This document shows, one piece after another, positions 1-11,200 of a stretch of DNA of 64,000 nt (the stretch's first letter is position 1; each line of letters starts with the position of its first letter). Position numbers and translations under genes: made by a program. The DNA lies in assembly GCA_039105265.1 (NCBI GenBank), contig JAPFFF010000021.1, forward strand, positions 1,116,001 through 1,180,000, read 5' to 3'. Under the pieces are notes generated by a model that was given only the letters and a program-made list of their open reading frames with translations, was not told where the DNA came from and searched no databases. This DNA comes from Tritrichomonas musculus (Eukaryota > Parabasalia > Tritrichomonadida > Tritrichomonadidae).

Positions 1-1
1 A

Positions 2-1444
2 CATCATATTTTTAATGTACTTTCAAAATGGTTCAATAACTTAACTATTACACATAACAATGAAATGATTGAGCTTCAAGATAAACTTGATGAATCAGGA
101 ACAAAATTCGACAATTTTCTAGCTGTTATCTTAAATTCATTAGGTGGGAAAGAAAGCACTCAAGAAGAGGTAGTGAAACGTGTAGCCGAATTAAATAGCG
201 AAAACGCAGTTTTACTTCAAAAAGTTCATGAATATGAAGATATTCAAAGTATATTTCAAGAAGAAGAAGATCAAAGTAAAGATTCTAGTCCAAGACTAAA
301 TACGGTGAAAAATCTTTCATCTCAAATAAATAGGCTTCAAGAAAAACTGAAAGATTTACATTCAAAATGCCATCTTCGCAAAATCGAACTAAAAGAATGT
401 AAAGCTGCTTTTATTGAATGCCAAAAACGTTCAGATGATGAAATTCAGACACTTCGCCTGGCAAACGAGAAAGCTAGAAATGAAATTAACGAACTTCAAA
501 ATTCACTCAATGATCAGCATAAGAAGTGCAAAGATCTACAAGATGAACTTGCTCAAACTCGTGAGATGCATGTAGAAGAATACAACAAGTCTCAAGAAGA
601 TTTCGAAAGTATTTTGATGCAGAATTCATCGAACTTTGATGAATTTCAGAACAGAACAAATGCGGACTTACAGAATAAGAACAATAAAATTATGGCGCTT
701 CAGAAACAGCTTGAAGAAGCACAAAGTAATGCTGATCATTGGGAACAAAAAGCTAATTTTTTAACAGAAGAAACAAATTCATTGAAAACGCAATTAGATG
801 AACAAATCAAAGAAAGTGAGAAACGTTTTAATTCTCTGGATAAACAAAGAAAAGACGGTCTTAAAGAACTTGAAAAACATTTCAATAAAGTTCATGACTC
901 GTTAGTTCAAAGAAACAAAGAGCTTAGTAATCAAATTAAAGAATTAAAGGAACCAAAAATTGTAGAGAAAAATGAAAACGACGAAAAAATTTGTTCATTG
1001 GAAGAAAAAATTTCTCAACTAAATTATCAACTTCAACAAGAAACTGCTCGTTTTCAATCTTCTAAAGAAACTTTAGAGAGACAAAATAAATTATTGATGG
1101 TACAAAATAATGCAAAATTAATTGCAATGGAAACAAATTATTCAGTTAAATGTGATGAGTTAAGGAAAGATTATGAATTGAAAAAGAAAGAATTACTTGG
1201 CTTTATAGCTCATCAGTTTAGATCCTTTTATGATGTAAAAATGGTTCTAAGTGAAGAAACAATCAAAAGCATGGTGAAGAAAATTAAAGTTGAAATTACA
1301 AAATTAAGAAAGAGAGAAGATGCTATAAGAAGAATTTTGAATGTTAGTGAAGGACAGTCAACTGAAGATGCTTTGACAGAACTAATAATGTCAATGTATC
1401 CACAGCTTGTAGAACAAACGCCAAAAACTAGAGCTTCAAAATAG
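2..1444 (+). CDS. Coiled-coil protein, 5' end outside the window
   Basis: The first ATG in the window is at 65, but the same frame is open back to base 2 with no stop, so the gene very probably starts upstream and only its 3' part is seen. From residue 1 of the ATG-initiated part almost to the end the protein is heptad-rich in L, E, K and Q, with hardly any proline or glycine, which predicts one long coiled coil. There is no membrane segment and no recognisable catalytic domain. The C-terminal 80 residues (from about FIAHQFRSFYD) are less repetitive and may form a small folded end. Such proteins are common in trichomonad cytoskeleton and vesicle-tethering roles, but the sequence does not say which. 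It ends in TAG about 145 bases before the HP1-like gene on the same strand. Confidence 0.85.
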   Translation, partial: HHIFNVLSKWFNNLTITHNNEMIELQDKLDESGTKFDNFLAVILNSLGGKESTQEEVVKRVAELNSENAVLLQKVHEYEDIQSIFQEEEDQSKDSSPRLNTVKNLSSQINRLQEKLKDLHSKCHLRKIELKECKAAFIECQKRSDDEIQTLRLANEKARNEINELQNSLNDQHKKCKDLQDELAQTREMHVEEYNKSQEDFESILMQNSSNFDEFQNRTNADLQNKNNKIMALQKQLEEAQSNADHWEQKANFLTEETNSLKTQLDEQIKESEKRFNSLDKQRKDGLKELEKHFNKVHDSLVQRNKELSNQIKELKEPKIVEKNENDEKICSLEEKISQLNYQLQQETARFQSSKETLERQNKLLMVQNNAKLIAMETNYSVKCDELRKDYELKKKELLGFIAHQFRSFYDVKMVLSEETIKSMVKKIKVEITKLRKREDAIRRILNVSEGQSTEDALTELIMSMYPQLVEQTPKTRASK

Positions 1445-1572
1445 ACTTTGTTATTTATTTATTAAAATATATGTATATGCCTTTCTAGTTCTATTTTTCT
1501 TTATACATATAATTTCACCTTTATCAAAAGGTTAATTATTGGCAAAACCCTAAATTTCCAAACGTCATTTAC

Positions 1573-1583
1573 TCATTTCATTT
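1573..1583 (+). promoter_or_regulatory. Initiator-like motif (TCATTT twice)
   Basis: Two overlapping TCATTT copies at 1573-1578 and 1578-1583 lie 8-18 bases before the ATG at 1591. They fit the trichomonad initiator consensus TCA-Y-T/A-T/A, where transcription starts at the A just upstream of the start codon. The match supports the ATG at 1591 as the start. It is a short motif in AT-rich DNA, so chance occurrence is possible. Confidence 0.5.
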
Positions 1584-1590
1584 TTTGAGA

Positions 1591-1989
1591 ATGAGCAGTT
1601 ATTCAGACGATGATGTTTATGAGGTCGAAGCTATTAGAAAGAGGCGCATTTATAATGGTAAAATTCAATATTATATTAAATGGAAAAATTTTCCAGAAGT
1701 TTCAAATACCTGGGAAGACGAAGAAAACCTAGATGGGTGCAGAAAGCTCCTTGCTGAATTTTTGAAGCAACAAGTTTTAAAAAAGAAACAGGAAAAAAAA
1801 AAGAAGCCCGTACAATTTTTGAAAGTTACAGCAACGATAGAAGTTGATGGTGCACCTTGCGTTACTTTTCTTTGCAGCGATAAAACTCATAAAACTATAC
1901 AAAAAAACAATGCAATTAGTCATCATGCTGACTTATATTTCGACTATTTAGAAAAACGTTCCGCCTTTCGTGTTGAAACAGAAAAATAG
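1591..1989 (+). CDS. HP1-like chromodomain plus chromoshadow protein
   Basis: A 132-residue protein. The open frame extends six bases further 5' from a TTG, but the first ATG is at 1591 behind initiator-like motifs. Residues about 8-58 form a chromodomain, with YEVEAI opening it, IKWKNF in the second strand and NTWEDEENL before the C-terminal helix. The aromatic cage that reads methyl-lysine in HP1 (Tyr, Trp, Tyr) aligns by eye with Tyr, Trp and Phe, so binding should be possible. After a short lysine-rich hinge, residues about 70-128 resemble a shortened chromoshadow domain (the HP1 dimerisation module), ending in a helix like DLYFDYLEKRSAF. Expected role: heterochromatin reader of methylated histone H3. 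An H3 gene lies 1 kb downstream. The chromodomain call is firm; the chromoshadow call is weaker. Confidence 0.85.
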   Translation: MSSYSDDDVYEVEAIRKRRIYNGKIQYYIKWKNFPEVSNTWEDEENLDGCRKLLAEFLKQQVLKKKQEKKKKPVQFLKVTATIEVDGAPCVTFLCSDKTHKTIQKNNAISHHADLYFDYLEKRSAFRVETEK

Positions 1990-2209
1990 TCAAATTATTC
2001 ATTCATATTTTATTCATATTTCTGTTGTTATTTAAATTAAATAGTACATGTAATTTATATAGAATATTTTATTTTTTTAGTAAAAAATTGAAAAAGAGAC
2101 TAAAATATTTAAATATTAGTCGTCATGAAGAAATGATTCTTTAAGCAAAAAACGTGATTAAATTTTTAATTTTTAATGTTGATATTACTTATATTTTTAT
2201 GATTCAGCT
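1990..2209. other. Intergenic AT-rich DNA
   Basis: AT-rich spacer after the HP1-like stop, with no gene recognised. Its last eight bases (2202-2209, ATTCAGCT) are the left target-site duplication of the MITE that follows. Confidence 0.7.
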
Positions 2210-2713
2210 AATCCTGTCCATTTTGGATTTTATCGTAGGATAACCGTAATCCTGGATGGAAAAAAAATCCAGCTTGGATTTTTCATTTTTTCATATAATA
2301 AATCAAAAGTTTTAATAAATGGATTTTTATTCTCAAAAAGTTCATAATGTAAACTATAGAATGGATTTTTTTTGAATACCGTAAACCATTGAATGGATTT
2401 TTTTCTGAGAAAATCCAAAATAAACCATTGAATGGATATATAAAAAATCCATTCTATAGTTTACATTAATATTTTTGGATTTTTTGTAATTTCTACCATT
2501 TCCTTTATTTTGCATCAAAGAAAATTAAAAAACCCAATGCATAACTAATTTAATTAACAGCAAATGCACAAAAATATGCAAAAATAAAGAATTTATTGGT
2601 TTTTTTTAATAATTCTATATAGACAAATAGTAATTCAAAATAAAACCGTTATCCAAAATTTTTAAAAAAAAAAATCCAAAAAACGGTTAAAATATCCAAT
2701 TTGGACACCCTTA
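2210..2713. mobile_element. hAT-like MITE, 504 bp, with 8-bp target duplication
   Basis: The element is flanked by the identical octamer ATTCAGCT at 2202-2209 and 2714-2721. Its ends are imperfect inverted repeats: the left reads AATCCTGTCCATTTTGGAT and the reverse complement of the right reads TAAGGGTGTCCAAATTGGAT. The 8-bp duplication and the TAAGGGTGTCC-type end fit the hAT superfamily. Several TTGGATTTT/AAAATCC motifs and CCGTTATCC-like inverted pairs sit inside both ends, like subterminal transposase sites. An inner inverted pair (about 2345-2371 against 2442-2468) could form a hairpin. There is no coding capacity, so the element is non-autonomous. Confidence 0.8.
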
Positions 2714-2800
2714 ATTCAGCTTTGTCTATTTCAATTTCATTCAATAAATATGGTCATATTAACGAATTCTGTTTTTATCAATTAAGATAAATAAAAGGAA

Positions 2801-2838
2801 TTTTTGGCGGCATTTTTTTTCTATATTCCCGCCAAAAT
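2801..2838. promoter_or_regulatory. Inverted pair of E2F-like sites upstream of histone H3
   Basis: TTTTTGGCGG at 2801-2810 is followed by ATTCCCGCCAAAAT at 2825-2838. The second is a textbook E2F/DP site (TTCCCGCCAAAA) and the first is an inverted half match. They are about 150 bases upstream of the H3 ATG, in otherwise very AT-poor-in-GC DNA. E2F control of S-phase histone genes is established in animals and plants; that a trichomonad E2F/DP factor acts here is inference. Confidence 0.5.
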
Positions 2839-2958
2839 ATTACTTTGACCTTTTTCATCTTTTCACCATTATTGAAAATATTATTTCTTGATTAAAATAT
2901 TTATGGTATAAAATGGCATAAAGGATCTAATCACCAATCTGTTTAATAATTCATAACC

Positions 2959-2964
2959 TCATTT
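2959..2964 (+). promoter_or_regulatory. Initiator-like TCATTT of histone H3
   Basis: TCATTT sits 16-21 bases before the H3 start codon, the usual spacing for a trichomonad initiator. A weaker TCATAA lies at 2951-2956. Confidence 0.5.
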
Positions 2965-2979
2965 TATATTTAAGAAGAA

Positions 2980-3396
2980 ATGGCTCGTACTAAGCAAACA
3001 GCACGTAAATCAACTGGTGGTAAGACACCACGTAAATCACTTGGTGCCAAAGCCGCACGTAAATCAACTCCAGTTGTTGATTCACAAGGTGCAAAGAAAC
3101 AACATCGTTTCAGACCAGGTACAGTCGCACTCAGAGAAATCAGAAAATACCAAAAGAGTACTGATCTTTTAATTCGAAAGCTCCCATTCCAAAGACTTGT
3201 TCGTGAAATTGCATCTGGCTTCCGTGGTGACCTTCGTTTCCAATCATCAGCTATCGCAGCTCTTCAAGAAGCTTCAGAAGCATATCTTGTAGGGCTCTTT
3301 GAAGATACAAACCTTTGCGCAATACATGCAAACCGTGTCACCATTATGGAACGTGACGTTCAATTAGCACAAAGAATCCGTGGTGAAAGAAATTAA
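2980..3396 (+). CDS. Histone H3 (variant)
   Basis: A 138-residue core histone, intronless. The N-terminal tail begins [14 protein letters not shown], so Lys4, Lys9, Ser10, Lys14, Lys18, Lys23 and Lys27 keep their usual positions. The segment before the first helix differs: [10 protein letters not shown] replaces the common ATGGVKKP, adding two residues ahead of the Lys36-like lysine. The histone fold is almost canonical, including [18 protein letters not shown] and [10 protein letters not shown], and the end is IRGERN. Nothing suggests a CENP-A. Compared with animal H3, SGFRG replaces QDFKT at the start of the long helix region and ERD replaces PKD late in the fold. No metazoan-type histone stem-loop is seen after the stop. 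Upstream are E2F-like sites and an initiator motif. Confidence 0.97.
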   Translation: MARTKQTARKSTGGKTPRKSLGAKAARKSTPVVDSQGAKKQHRFRPGTVALREIRKYQKSTDLLIRKLPFQRLVREIASGFRGDLRFQSSAIAALQEASEAYLVGLFEDTNLCAIHANRVTIMERDVQLAQRIRGERN

Positions 3397-3783
3397 ATTA
3401 TTTTCATTTATTTTTTAAACTATCATATGTCATTAACCTCTTTTGGAGTATTGATTAATTATTTTTTTTTTTTTTTAGCAGCGGCCGATGCTTAAAAATT
3501 GGTTACTTGCGTCTTATACTTTGAGTAAAGTTTTTTTGTTGGGAAAAAAAAGAGAAGCGTTTTTGTTATTGTTGATAAATAAAAATATCATATTTCAAGA
3601 AGTAAATTACAAATTTATATTTATAAAACTATCCATTATTCAAAGGGCACATTTATCTGATAGATGCTTGCTTTGCATAACAAGATAATTTGAAAAAATG
3701 AAATAAAATAATCAATTGAAAAAAATTGACCTTTGGATAAATGAAATTAACCTCTTAATCTAAAGATCTTTTAATTTTATCCA
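3397..3783. other. Intergenic spacer with poly(T) run
   Basis: No gene recognised. It holds a T-run of about 16 bases ending at 3477, followed by a short GC-richer patch (GCAGCGGCCGATGC) at 3479-3492. Short open frames here are AT-rich noise. Confidence 0.6.
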
Positions 3784-4977
3784 ATGCAAAATTTAAAGAT
3801 TTACTTGATAATAGGAGGTTTATTATTACTTGTTGTTAGCTTATTCTCTTACCTTTTCTCAGGGAGCATAGAAATTATTGAGCGTTTTGAAGGTCCAATT
3901 CCATTCATTCCAACAGCTGGAATTAATAAAACAGTTCGTCATTATATTGAAACTAAGCCGTCTAGATTTGTTTTATTAATTGGTGGACCAAGTCAATCTG
4001 GAAAATCAAGATTAATTGATATACTCCATCAAGAATCAATTGATAGTTCAAGGTTATCAATAAGAATTGATGCTGGCCAAGCAAATTCAATTGAAGATTT
4101 AATGAATTTTGTAAAAGTTGGTCTTGTTGAAGGCTTAGCTCCAATTCAAACATCAATTAATTTTAAAAATGTCGAAAATTTTGATATGACAGAGACAAAC
4201 ACACGTAAAGAAAAAATGAACACAGAACAAAAAATGACTAAACTTTATAAGGCTTTGGTAAAATCAATTGACTCTTGTTACAATAATGGATTTTCAGAGC
4301 GAAATATTCATCGATTTTTTGAAATTTTGGAAATTGTCTCTGATAATTTTCATCCAATAATTTTTGTTCATAATTATGACAGAATTTCATTACTTGGAAC
4401 AAACGATGACCCAGAATTTGGTAAAAAATTGATAGACTCAATTATTGCTTATTTGAAGCATCGTGATCTTTATTCACAAACAATTCCCATTGTTTTGGAA
4501 ATCAAAAACACTCTATACTTGTTACAAAAGAACCCAAATCCAATTTTCCGATATTATGAAATGGAGCCACTAGGAGATGTCACAAAAGATTTGGTTGACA
4601 ATACTCCTGTTTTCAATCTTTTTGAGCTCAAAAGCGTTATCAAATCGTTTGGCGCTCATGGTGGTTCAATTGCAAAAATATTCGAGAGTTTACGATATGG
4701 AATGAAAATCGATAATGCAATCGAAAGTCTTTCAAAATCAATTAGAAAAGGTTTGAGAGCCAAAATATCAGGAAACGAACATGCTATTCAGCTTTCTAAA
4801 CGTATTTGTGATGGAAAAGGTTCAATGCATGTAACCAATATCAGTGATATTAAGACTTTAGCTCCACTCTTTAATGGTTATTTATATTTATCAAAAGATT
4901 TTCAAATTAAATCTTCAAATAAAGCGGTTGTTAGGGTTCTTTGCTCCATTAATTCTAAAAATTTAGATGATTTTTAA
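3784..4977 (+). CDS. Membrane-anchored P-loop NTPase
   Basis: A 397-residue protein that starts with a hydrophobic segment (about residues 5-25), a signal-anchor or single N-terminal membrane helix rather than a cleaved signal. A Walker A loop, GGPSQSGKS, is at residues 67-75, preceded by the beta strand FVLLI. A Walker B-like strand, IIFVHNYD, lies near residue 194. The rest is mixed alpha/beta with no second recognisable domain. This arrangement resembles AAA/STAND-type ATPases of the AAA_16 or archaeal-ATPase kind, which use ATP to remodel a partner. The partner here is unknown and the exact family could not be fixed by eye. The gene converges on the RasGAP gene, whose stop lies 230 bases away. 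Confidence 0.75.
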   Translation: MQNLKIYLIIGGLLLLVVSLFSYLFSGSIEIIERFEGPIPFIPTAGINKTVRHYIETKPSRFVLLIGGPSQSGKSRLIDILHQESIDSSRLSIRIDAGQANSIEDLMNFVKVGLVEGLAPIQTSINFKNVENFDMTETNTRKEKMNTEQKMTKLYKALVKSIDSCYNNGFSERNIHRFFEILEIVSDNFHPIIFVHNYDRISLLGTNDDPEFGKKLIDSIIAYLKHRDLYSQTIPIVLEIKNTLYLLQKNPNPIFRYYEMEPLGDVTKDLVDNTPVFNLFELKSVIKSFGAHGGSIAKIFESLRYGMKIDNAIESLSKSIRKGLRAKISGNEHAIQLSKRICDGKGSMHVTNISDIKTLAPLFNGYLYLSKDFQIKSSNKAVVRVLCSINSKNLDDF

Positions 4978-5207
4978 ATATTTTTTAATTAATGGTTTTG
5001 TTATCATTAAAATAAATTTATCTGTTATTTGATGCATCTATTATTTTTAAAGATAAAGCGTTTTAAAACAAGTAAGCCAAGATTCGCATTTAAAATGGTA
5101 TAATGTAAATTTTGTGCCACAAAAAAAAGATATGAATATTAAAAAAAAAAAAAAAAAAATAAAAGTCCGTAAATTTTTTAGAGAAATAGGAACATAATAA
5201 AATGTGA

Positions 5208-8200
5208 TCAAGATGAGAAAAAGACATGGAAAATACTTTTTGCTTGATCAAATGACATTGATGAAATTTGATTTCCAGCAAAAGTAGATGCTATAATTGG
5301 ATGAAGTTGATATTTCTTTTCTGAATTATGTTGAACATTTGAAGAATACATATAAGTTGCTTTTACTAAAAGAATCATCAATTCTGTATCAACAAATTTA
5401 AACTGATTAGCATTTCTAGAATAAAATGATGAAAAATTGATGTTTGCGAAATAATCAGGATGGCTTTCAAGCATTTTCATAAGCAAACGTTTCATATGAT
5501 CAAGAGGATGCCAAAGATAAAGAAGAATTATCGTTGCAGAAATATCTGTTGGATTATTTAAATTAGAATTATTTAGAATAGTTGTTGTGATTTTATTTTC
5601 CAAAGTTTCATCAAATTGGAATTGGAAAAGTGATAAAATTAAATTATTTTGCGATTTATCATTAAAAATTGGTTGGCATATAATGTTTGGCAAGTCAATT
5701 TTTCCACGACCATAAAAATTGAGGATAACAAGTAAGAATGAAAGAAGAGGTTGTGTAGAAAAAGAGAGATTTGTGATACTATCAAAAAGTTGAAGATTTT
5801 TTGCTGGAATTTTTCGAATTACGTCAATAAAGCTTATTTTAGCAACTTTGAAGATTGAATAAATAAGATCAAATGATGTTGTTTGATCTGTATATAATAA
5901 TGAAGCAATTGAAGTAAAGAAAAGTGGGAATAAAATATTATTTGGTATTGACCCAATTGACAATGCTAAAGACATTGAACATATTGGAAGTGTCTTATAT
6001 GGATTAAAATTATAGAATAGTTTATAAACTTCAAAAGCAATCGAATAATCGTTTTCTAAGGTCGAAATGAAGATAATTCCATTTAATTTTGGAATCAAAT
6101 CGTTTTGAACATTTGTATCAGTTAATGAACTTGAATTTGATTTTAATAAACCTTCCATATCACTCATAAATAAGTCAAAAAGCGTTTCTGAATAATGTTC
6201 ACGGTATAAGAGTGATAATTTCACAGTATCATAAACAAATTGTCTATAATCTCCTCTTTGATTTAAATTTGAGTTGTTGTTCGGAACTGATTGCTTATCA
6301 TTACTATTATTAGAAATATCAACATCGTCATGAATGAAATTTAATAATGACTGTGAGCATGAAAAAGTGCTTGTATCAATATCTGGATTGCTAAAGAGTG
6401 TCTGCAAAATCTTGAAACATGATTTAGAAAGAACTGATGATCCAATTAATCTAATCAATGCAATTTTATGAAGAACTTTTGTTTCATATGATTTATCAAA
6501 AAGTTTCCCAACGATCATGCTACTCAGAATTTCAGAAACTTGAGTAAATGGGCGTTGAGTTAAATCTGTTGCCAACTCGGAAAGTTTTCCAACCAAAAAA
6601 TCAGTAACTTCAGTGGGATATTTTACTGCAATTGAGAGAAACACTGAAGCAAAATTACTTTCTTCAAAATTGCACATTTTTGTAAATAGCGGTCCAAGCA
6701 AGTCGATTCGAGAGAAATTCTGCCAAATACTTTTGTTAAATTGCATGAAATATTTTTTAGGTGCATTTGTTGAAATTTGAGCCAGGCAATTAAGAGTTGT
6801 GGGATTTGTGATAATTTGCTCGGCAGCGTATTGAATCCAAGGCTGTAAAAATCTTTCTGAGCTTGCATAATCTCTATAATCGAAGAATGAGATCGCTTTT
6901 ACATATTCAAAGAAGAAACTGTGAACCTCATTTGGATTAGAAAATGCAAGATCACGAGCCAACACCTCAACAAGTTGAAGCATTGAGAAAGGAATTTCAT
7001 TCTTTGAGAAATATTTCTTTTCAATACCTGTTTTCAATCCTGATGAATCTATTGTTGTATTATATAAATTGAGTGCTGATGCTTTTAATTCCTGATCGCC
7101 ATTATCATTAAGCATGTTGAGAAAACAGAGAATGAGAAGCAATGAAGAAAATGAAGAACGATCAACGTATAATTTTTTCACTTCTTTTTCTTCATTAAAT
7201 CTATGATAAAGTTGGTACACCGCTCTTCTTAAAGGAGTTGAAGCAGGAAATTGGATATTATGAGATTTTCCACTTTTGGTTCTAATTGTGAATGTAGAAG
7301 TTGTTTTTGTAGTTTGTGAAGGACCTATATTTTCAATGCATGATAATTGTATGACATTTGATGTGAAATATTCAATTTGATTTATTTCAACTTTATCAAT
7401 AATATGGATTGATTTTTGATGAAGACGAATTATAGGGTAACTTGATTTTTCTTGAAGTTGATAAGAAGCTTCTGGAGATGAGAAGAACTCACTTGTAGCC
7501 TGAGGTATTTTCAACTCTCCAATCTCGTCTCTAATCATTTTCATATCAGTTACGCTTTTCAAAGGTAATTTTTTCAACAATTTAGACGCCTTATTTAAAT
7601 AACTGACCGAATTATCCTGAATTCTCGCAACGTAAACGGTTCCCAATCTAGATATCATTTCATTAGTTGCCAATTTTACAGTTTTTTTAATCTGACTCAA
7701 AGGAGGAAGCAACTCCACATCGAATCCAGAAAACTCAACGAAAACGGAATACTTTGCGTCGCCGATACTTAATACTTGAGAAAACGCGTAAGCACAAAGT
7801 TGTTGAGCAGTAAAAGGCTGCTTAATTTGGCTCATATCCATTATAAAAATGAACGAACCATCTCTAGAAGGAATTGGACTTAAGTAGAACCAATTTTCAA
7901 GGGAAGGATCTTCTTGTTGGTTTGTTTGAAGCAATTCAATTAAAGGAGGACTCAATAATCCACTGAAATTGAGAACTTCTGAAATACTTATTGGCGAGAT
8001 TTTCCGATGCGGATTTCCGGCCTTCTTCAATTGAGCGATCAAGAGGTCAAGGGTTGCGTGGACAGGGAGATCATCTTGTATCTGGTGAAAAGACTTCTGA
8101 ATGAAAGGCATTTGAGACCACAAAGCTGCGATTAAATCAGCAATGATTGCTTCTGAATCGGGAGGAGGATTCAACGGTTTTATTTCAATTGGCGGCGGTT

Positions 8201-11200
8201 TATAATTAATTCCATCCTTTTGAAACAATTGAAAGGCAACGATGTTTTGGTACAGCTTTTGAATGCGTTGATACGAATCAGCAACTTCTGCCTTTAAATG
8301 CATGAATTGCGGCCTGTTTTCGCCAATTGTCGGACGAATTGACGCACTCATCAACAATGAAGATGCGTCAACCAGTCCTTCTTCCTTGGCCAGCAGCGGA
8401 CAAAGGAAGCGTAAAAAGACAAATCCACTGATGATTGAGAAAGCAATTTCTGTAGATTCTGGTGATAAAAGAGCAAACAAGATTCGAATTGCTTCTTTCA
8501 TTCGATCAGGAATGACAACAAACATTTCTTCTATTCTTCGAATCATTGCGTTCCAGAACGTTTTCAAGTTGCTTTTGTCTAGACTTAAGAGCGGAGCTAT
8601 GAGATCATTCGCCCATTTGTCTGCAAAGTATTTAGGAAAATATGAAATGGCCCGAGATGTGATTCCATTGCCTCTGAAAAGTGTGTTTCGCGTTGGATCT
8701 TTGTTGTTAGATATTTCTATCTTTACCAATTCTTCAAACACTTTCATTTCTATCTTTTTAAGGGCCGATGCTTTGACAATGGCTTCGGCAATCTCGCCTG
8801 ATTTATAGGGTGACTCTTTGGCTAGTAGTTGTAAGATCTCAAAATCATTCTCAAAAATTAGATCAACAACAGTCTTGTTTATGACTGGATTGACAAATTT
8901 TTGGTACGTTTCTGGTGATAATGCAGATGAGAGTGCATTCATAAAGGAGACTCGTACTTTTATCCTCGGATCAAAGGCTTGTGAAATAATGTGATTAATG
9001 CAAAGATCAAAGTTGTTCTTTAGAATGGGATTTAAAATAGATAATGTTAATTTGTCATTTTTTTGATTCTGATTGGCTTTTGAGAAATAAACACAATCAA
9101 TAACTTTGTTGCTATTGCTTAATAAAAGTGAGGTCTTTCGTTCGTTGTTTACAACTGAGGTCGAAATGAGTGTATCTGATATTCTCCTTTGTGAATAATA
9201 AAACAAAAAGTTTTCATGCGCATCCGACGTTGGATTTAAAACATCACCACTCTTGCATTCATGAAAATCAATTCCGTTTAGAATCGAATATAGGGCAAGA
9301 TAGTACAATTCAAATGATGAATCATTTTCCGGCGTTTGGATTCGATTAATCCAGCTGACAATGGTTCGTCCTACGCTATTTCGAACTTTTGAATCAATTT
9401 GAATTTCAAAATTAGCACGAACAGTAAGTTCAAATAATGATATTATGAATTGGCAAAAAAGATTGTCAATCGTTGGAAGATTGATTTGAGCACATAGTAA
9501 AATAGTATTGTTTATGATGCTTGTGAAAAGAGTTGAATAATTTGGATTCGGGAGCCAAATTGAATTGTCAAGTAAAATTTTAATAAATCGAAGAGAATTC
9601 TCTACAAAACTAGCTTGTGCTTTATTATTGTTACTGTTGTTAATTCCTTCAAGGTTATTTTTTTTCGCCAGTTTTGTAAAATTGGTATTGATCATTTGAA
9701 TGATATTATAGTAAATAGTTGGTGAGAGAGATTCAGCAATGGTTGGTGTACATGCATGGCCAACTTTATCATTATTATCGAGAATTAAATAAATAAGTTC
9801 TTCAATACTCGTTGAAGATTGTCTGAGAAGTGAAAACAAGACATAAATGCAAGATTTAAGCTCCTTCATATATTTACGAGTATTTTGTGGTTTTAAACTG
9901 TCAGATGATTCACTTAAATTTTGATTTTGAAGCTCTTGTAATTCTTGATATTGTGAATTTTGATTTTGTTGATCATGACCCTCTGCATAATTGTTTTCAT
10001 TTAATAAAATTCTTGTCAACATTTCAAAACGAGGAAGCAAAATAGAAATTGCCAATTCCCAGCCTTTTGGTATATTTTGGATATTATCATTGATCATATA
10101 TTTTTTGTTAATTGCTGCAAATTCTTTACATATATTACAGCCAACTTTACAAACAGTTCCAAGAGCATAAATTTTTTCTGTCGAAATGCTTATTTGCAAT
10201 TTTACTTTATTCATAATCGTATAAAAGTAACCTAAAACATTCTTACAGTACGCTATCGTGCTTTTCTTACTAATAGATAATAATGCATATATGATGGCTT
10301 CAACGTTGTAAAGTATCGATGTAAGTTCATCTTTTAAATATTCTAAATTTGATGATTGAAATGCGCATTGAATGAAATTAATAATGGAAGCAAATAATTT
10401 GGTATAATTAGAAGAGATTCCTTTATCTGGTGATGAATGGTCGCACAAACTTTTTTCTACCACTCTAACAATATTGTCAGTGAGACATTTAGTGATTGAC
10501 CAAAAAGGAGCTTCTACTGGCATATCGTGAAAAATATCACTATAGAAAAGATCAAAATATGAAATATCTATCCCGTTTTCAATAATCTTATGAACTGCAA
10601 ATGAATTCTCATATATAAAACTACGATAAAATTGCGGACTAGCTTTGATACTTTGAAGGACTAGATTGACATCTTTGTCATCTATTAAAATTAGTTCATT
10701 AATTGGTTTATATACTTGTCCATAAATATCATAAAATGCTTGTTTATTTGATTTGATTTGAGGACAAGCTGTTGAAATAATTGAACTAAACTTTTTAGCA
10801 TAGTCATCTTCTCTTTGAAGAATTGGTAAAAAAATTTGATCAAATGAATATGGTGAAATAAATAATAAGCATGCTGGAAAAGTAGTTGCAAAAAAATCAG
10901 TTGTATTTTTGGGCAATTTTGAATGATGCGTTTTATAATATTCTATTAAAAGACTATTAAGTTCTGTTATAAATGGACTAAGTAATTTTTTTACATTGGT
11001 ATATAAATATGTTTCAAAAATTATTTTAAGAGCGCCTATTATTTTGCTTAATAATGGTTCTTGTGTAACATTTATTTGCATGAAGGTTTGGCAGAGATCA
11101 GATTGATCAAATGATGATACGTCCAATTTTAACGGTTGAAGCAAATATAAAACAGATTTGATCATGAGAAGATTTTCGAATGATCCCCAAGAGTTAATTT

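Noticed and set aside
3479-3492. GC-rich patch after histone H3 as a histone stem-loop
   Set aside because: It does not form the conserved 6-bp stem, 4-base loop histone structure.
8302-8808. 168-residue plus-strand open frame
   Set aside because: Antisense to the RasGAP catalytic domain, which carries the conserved motifs.
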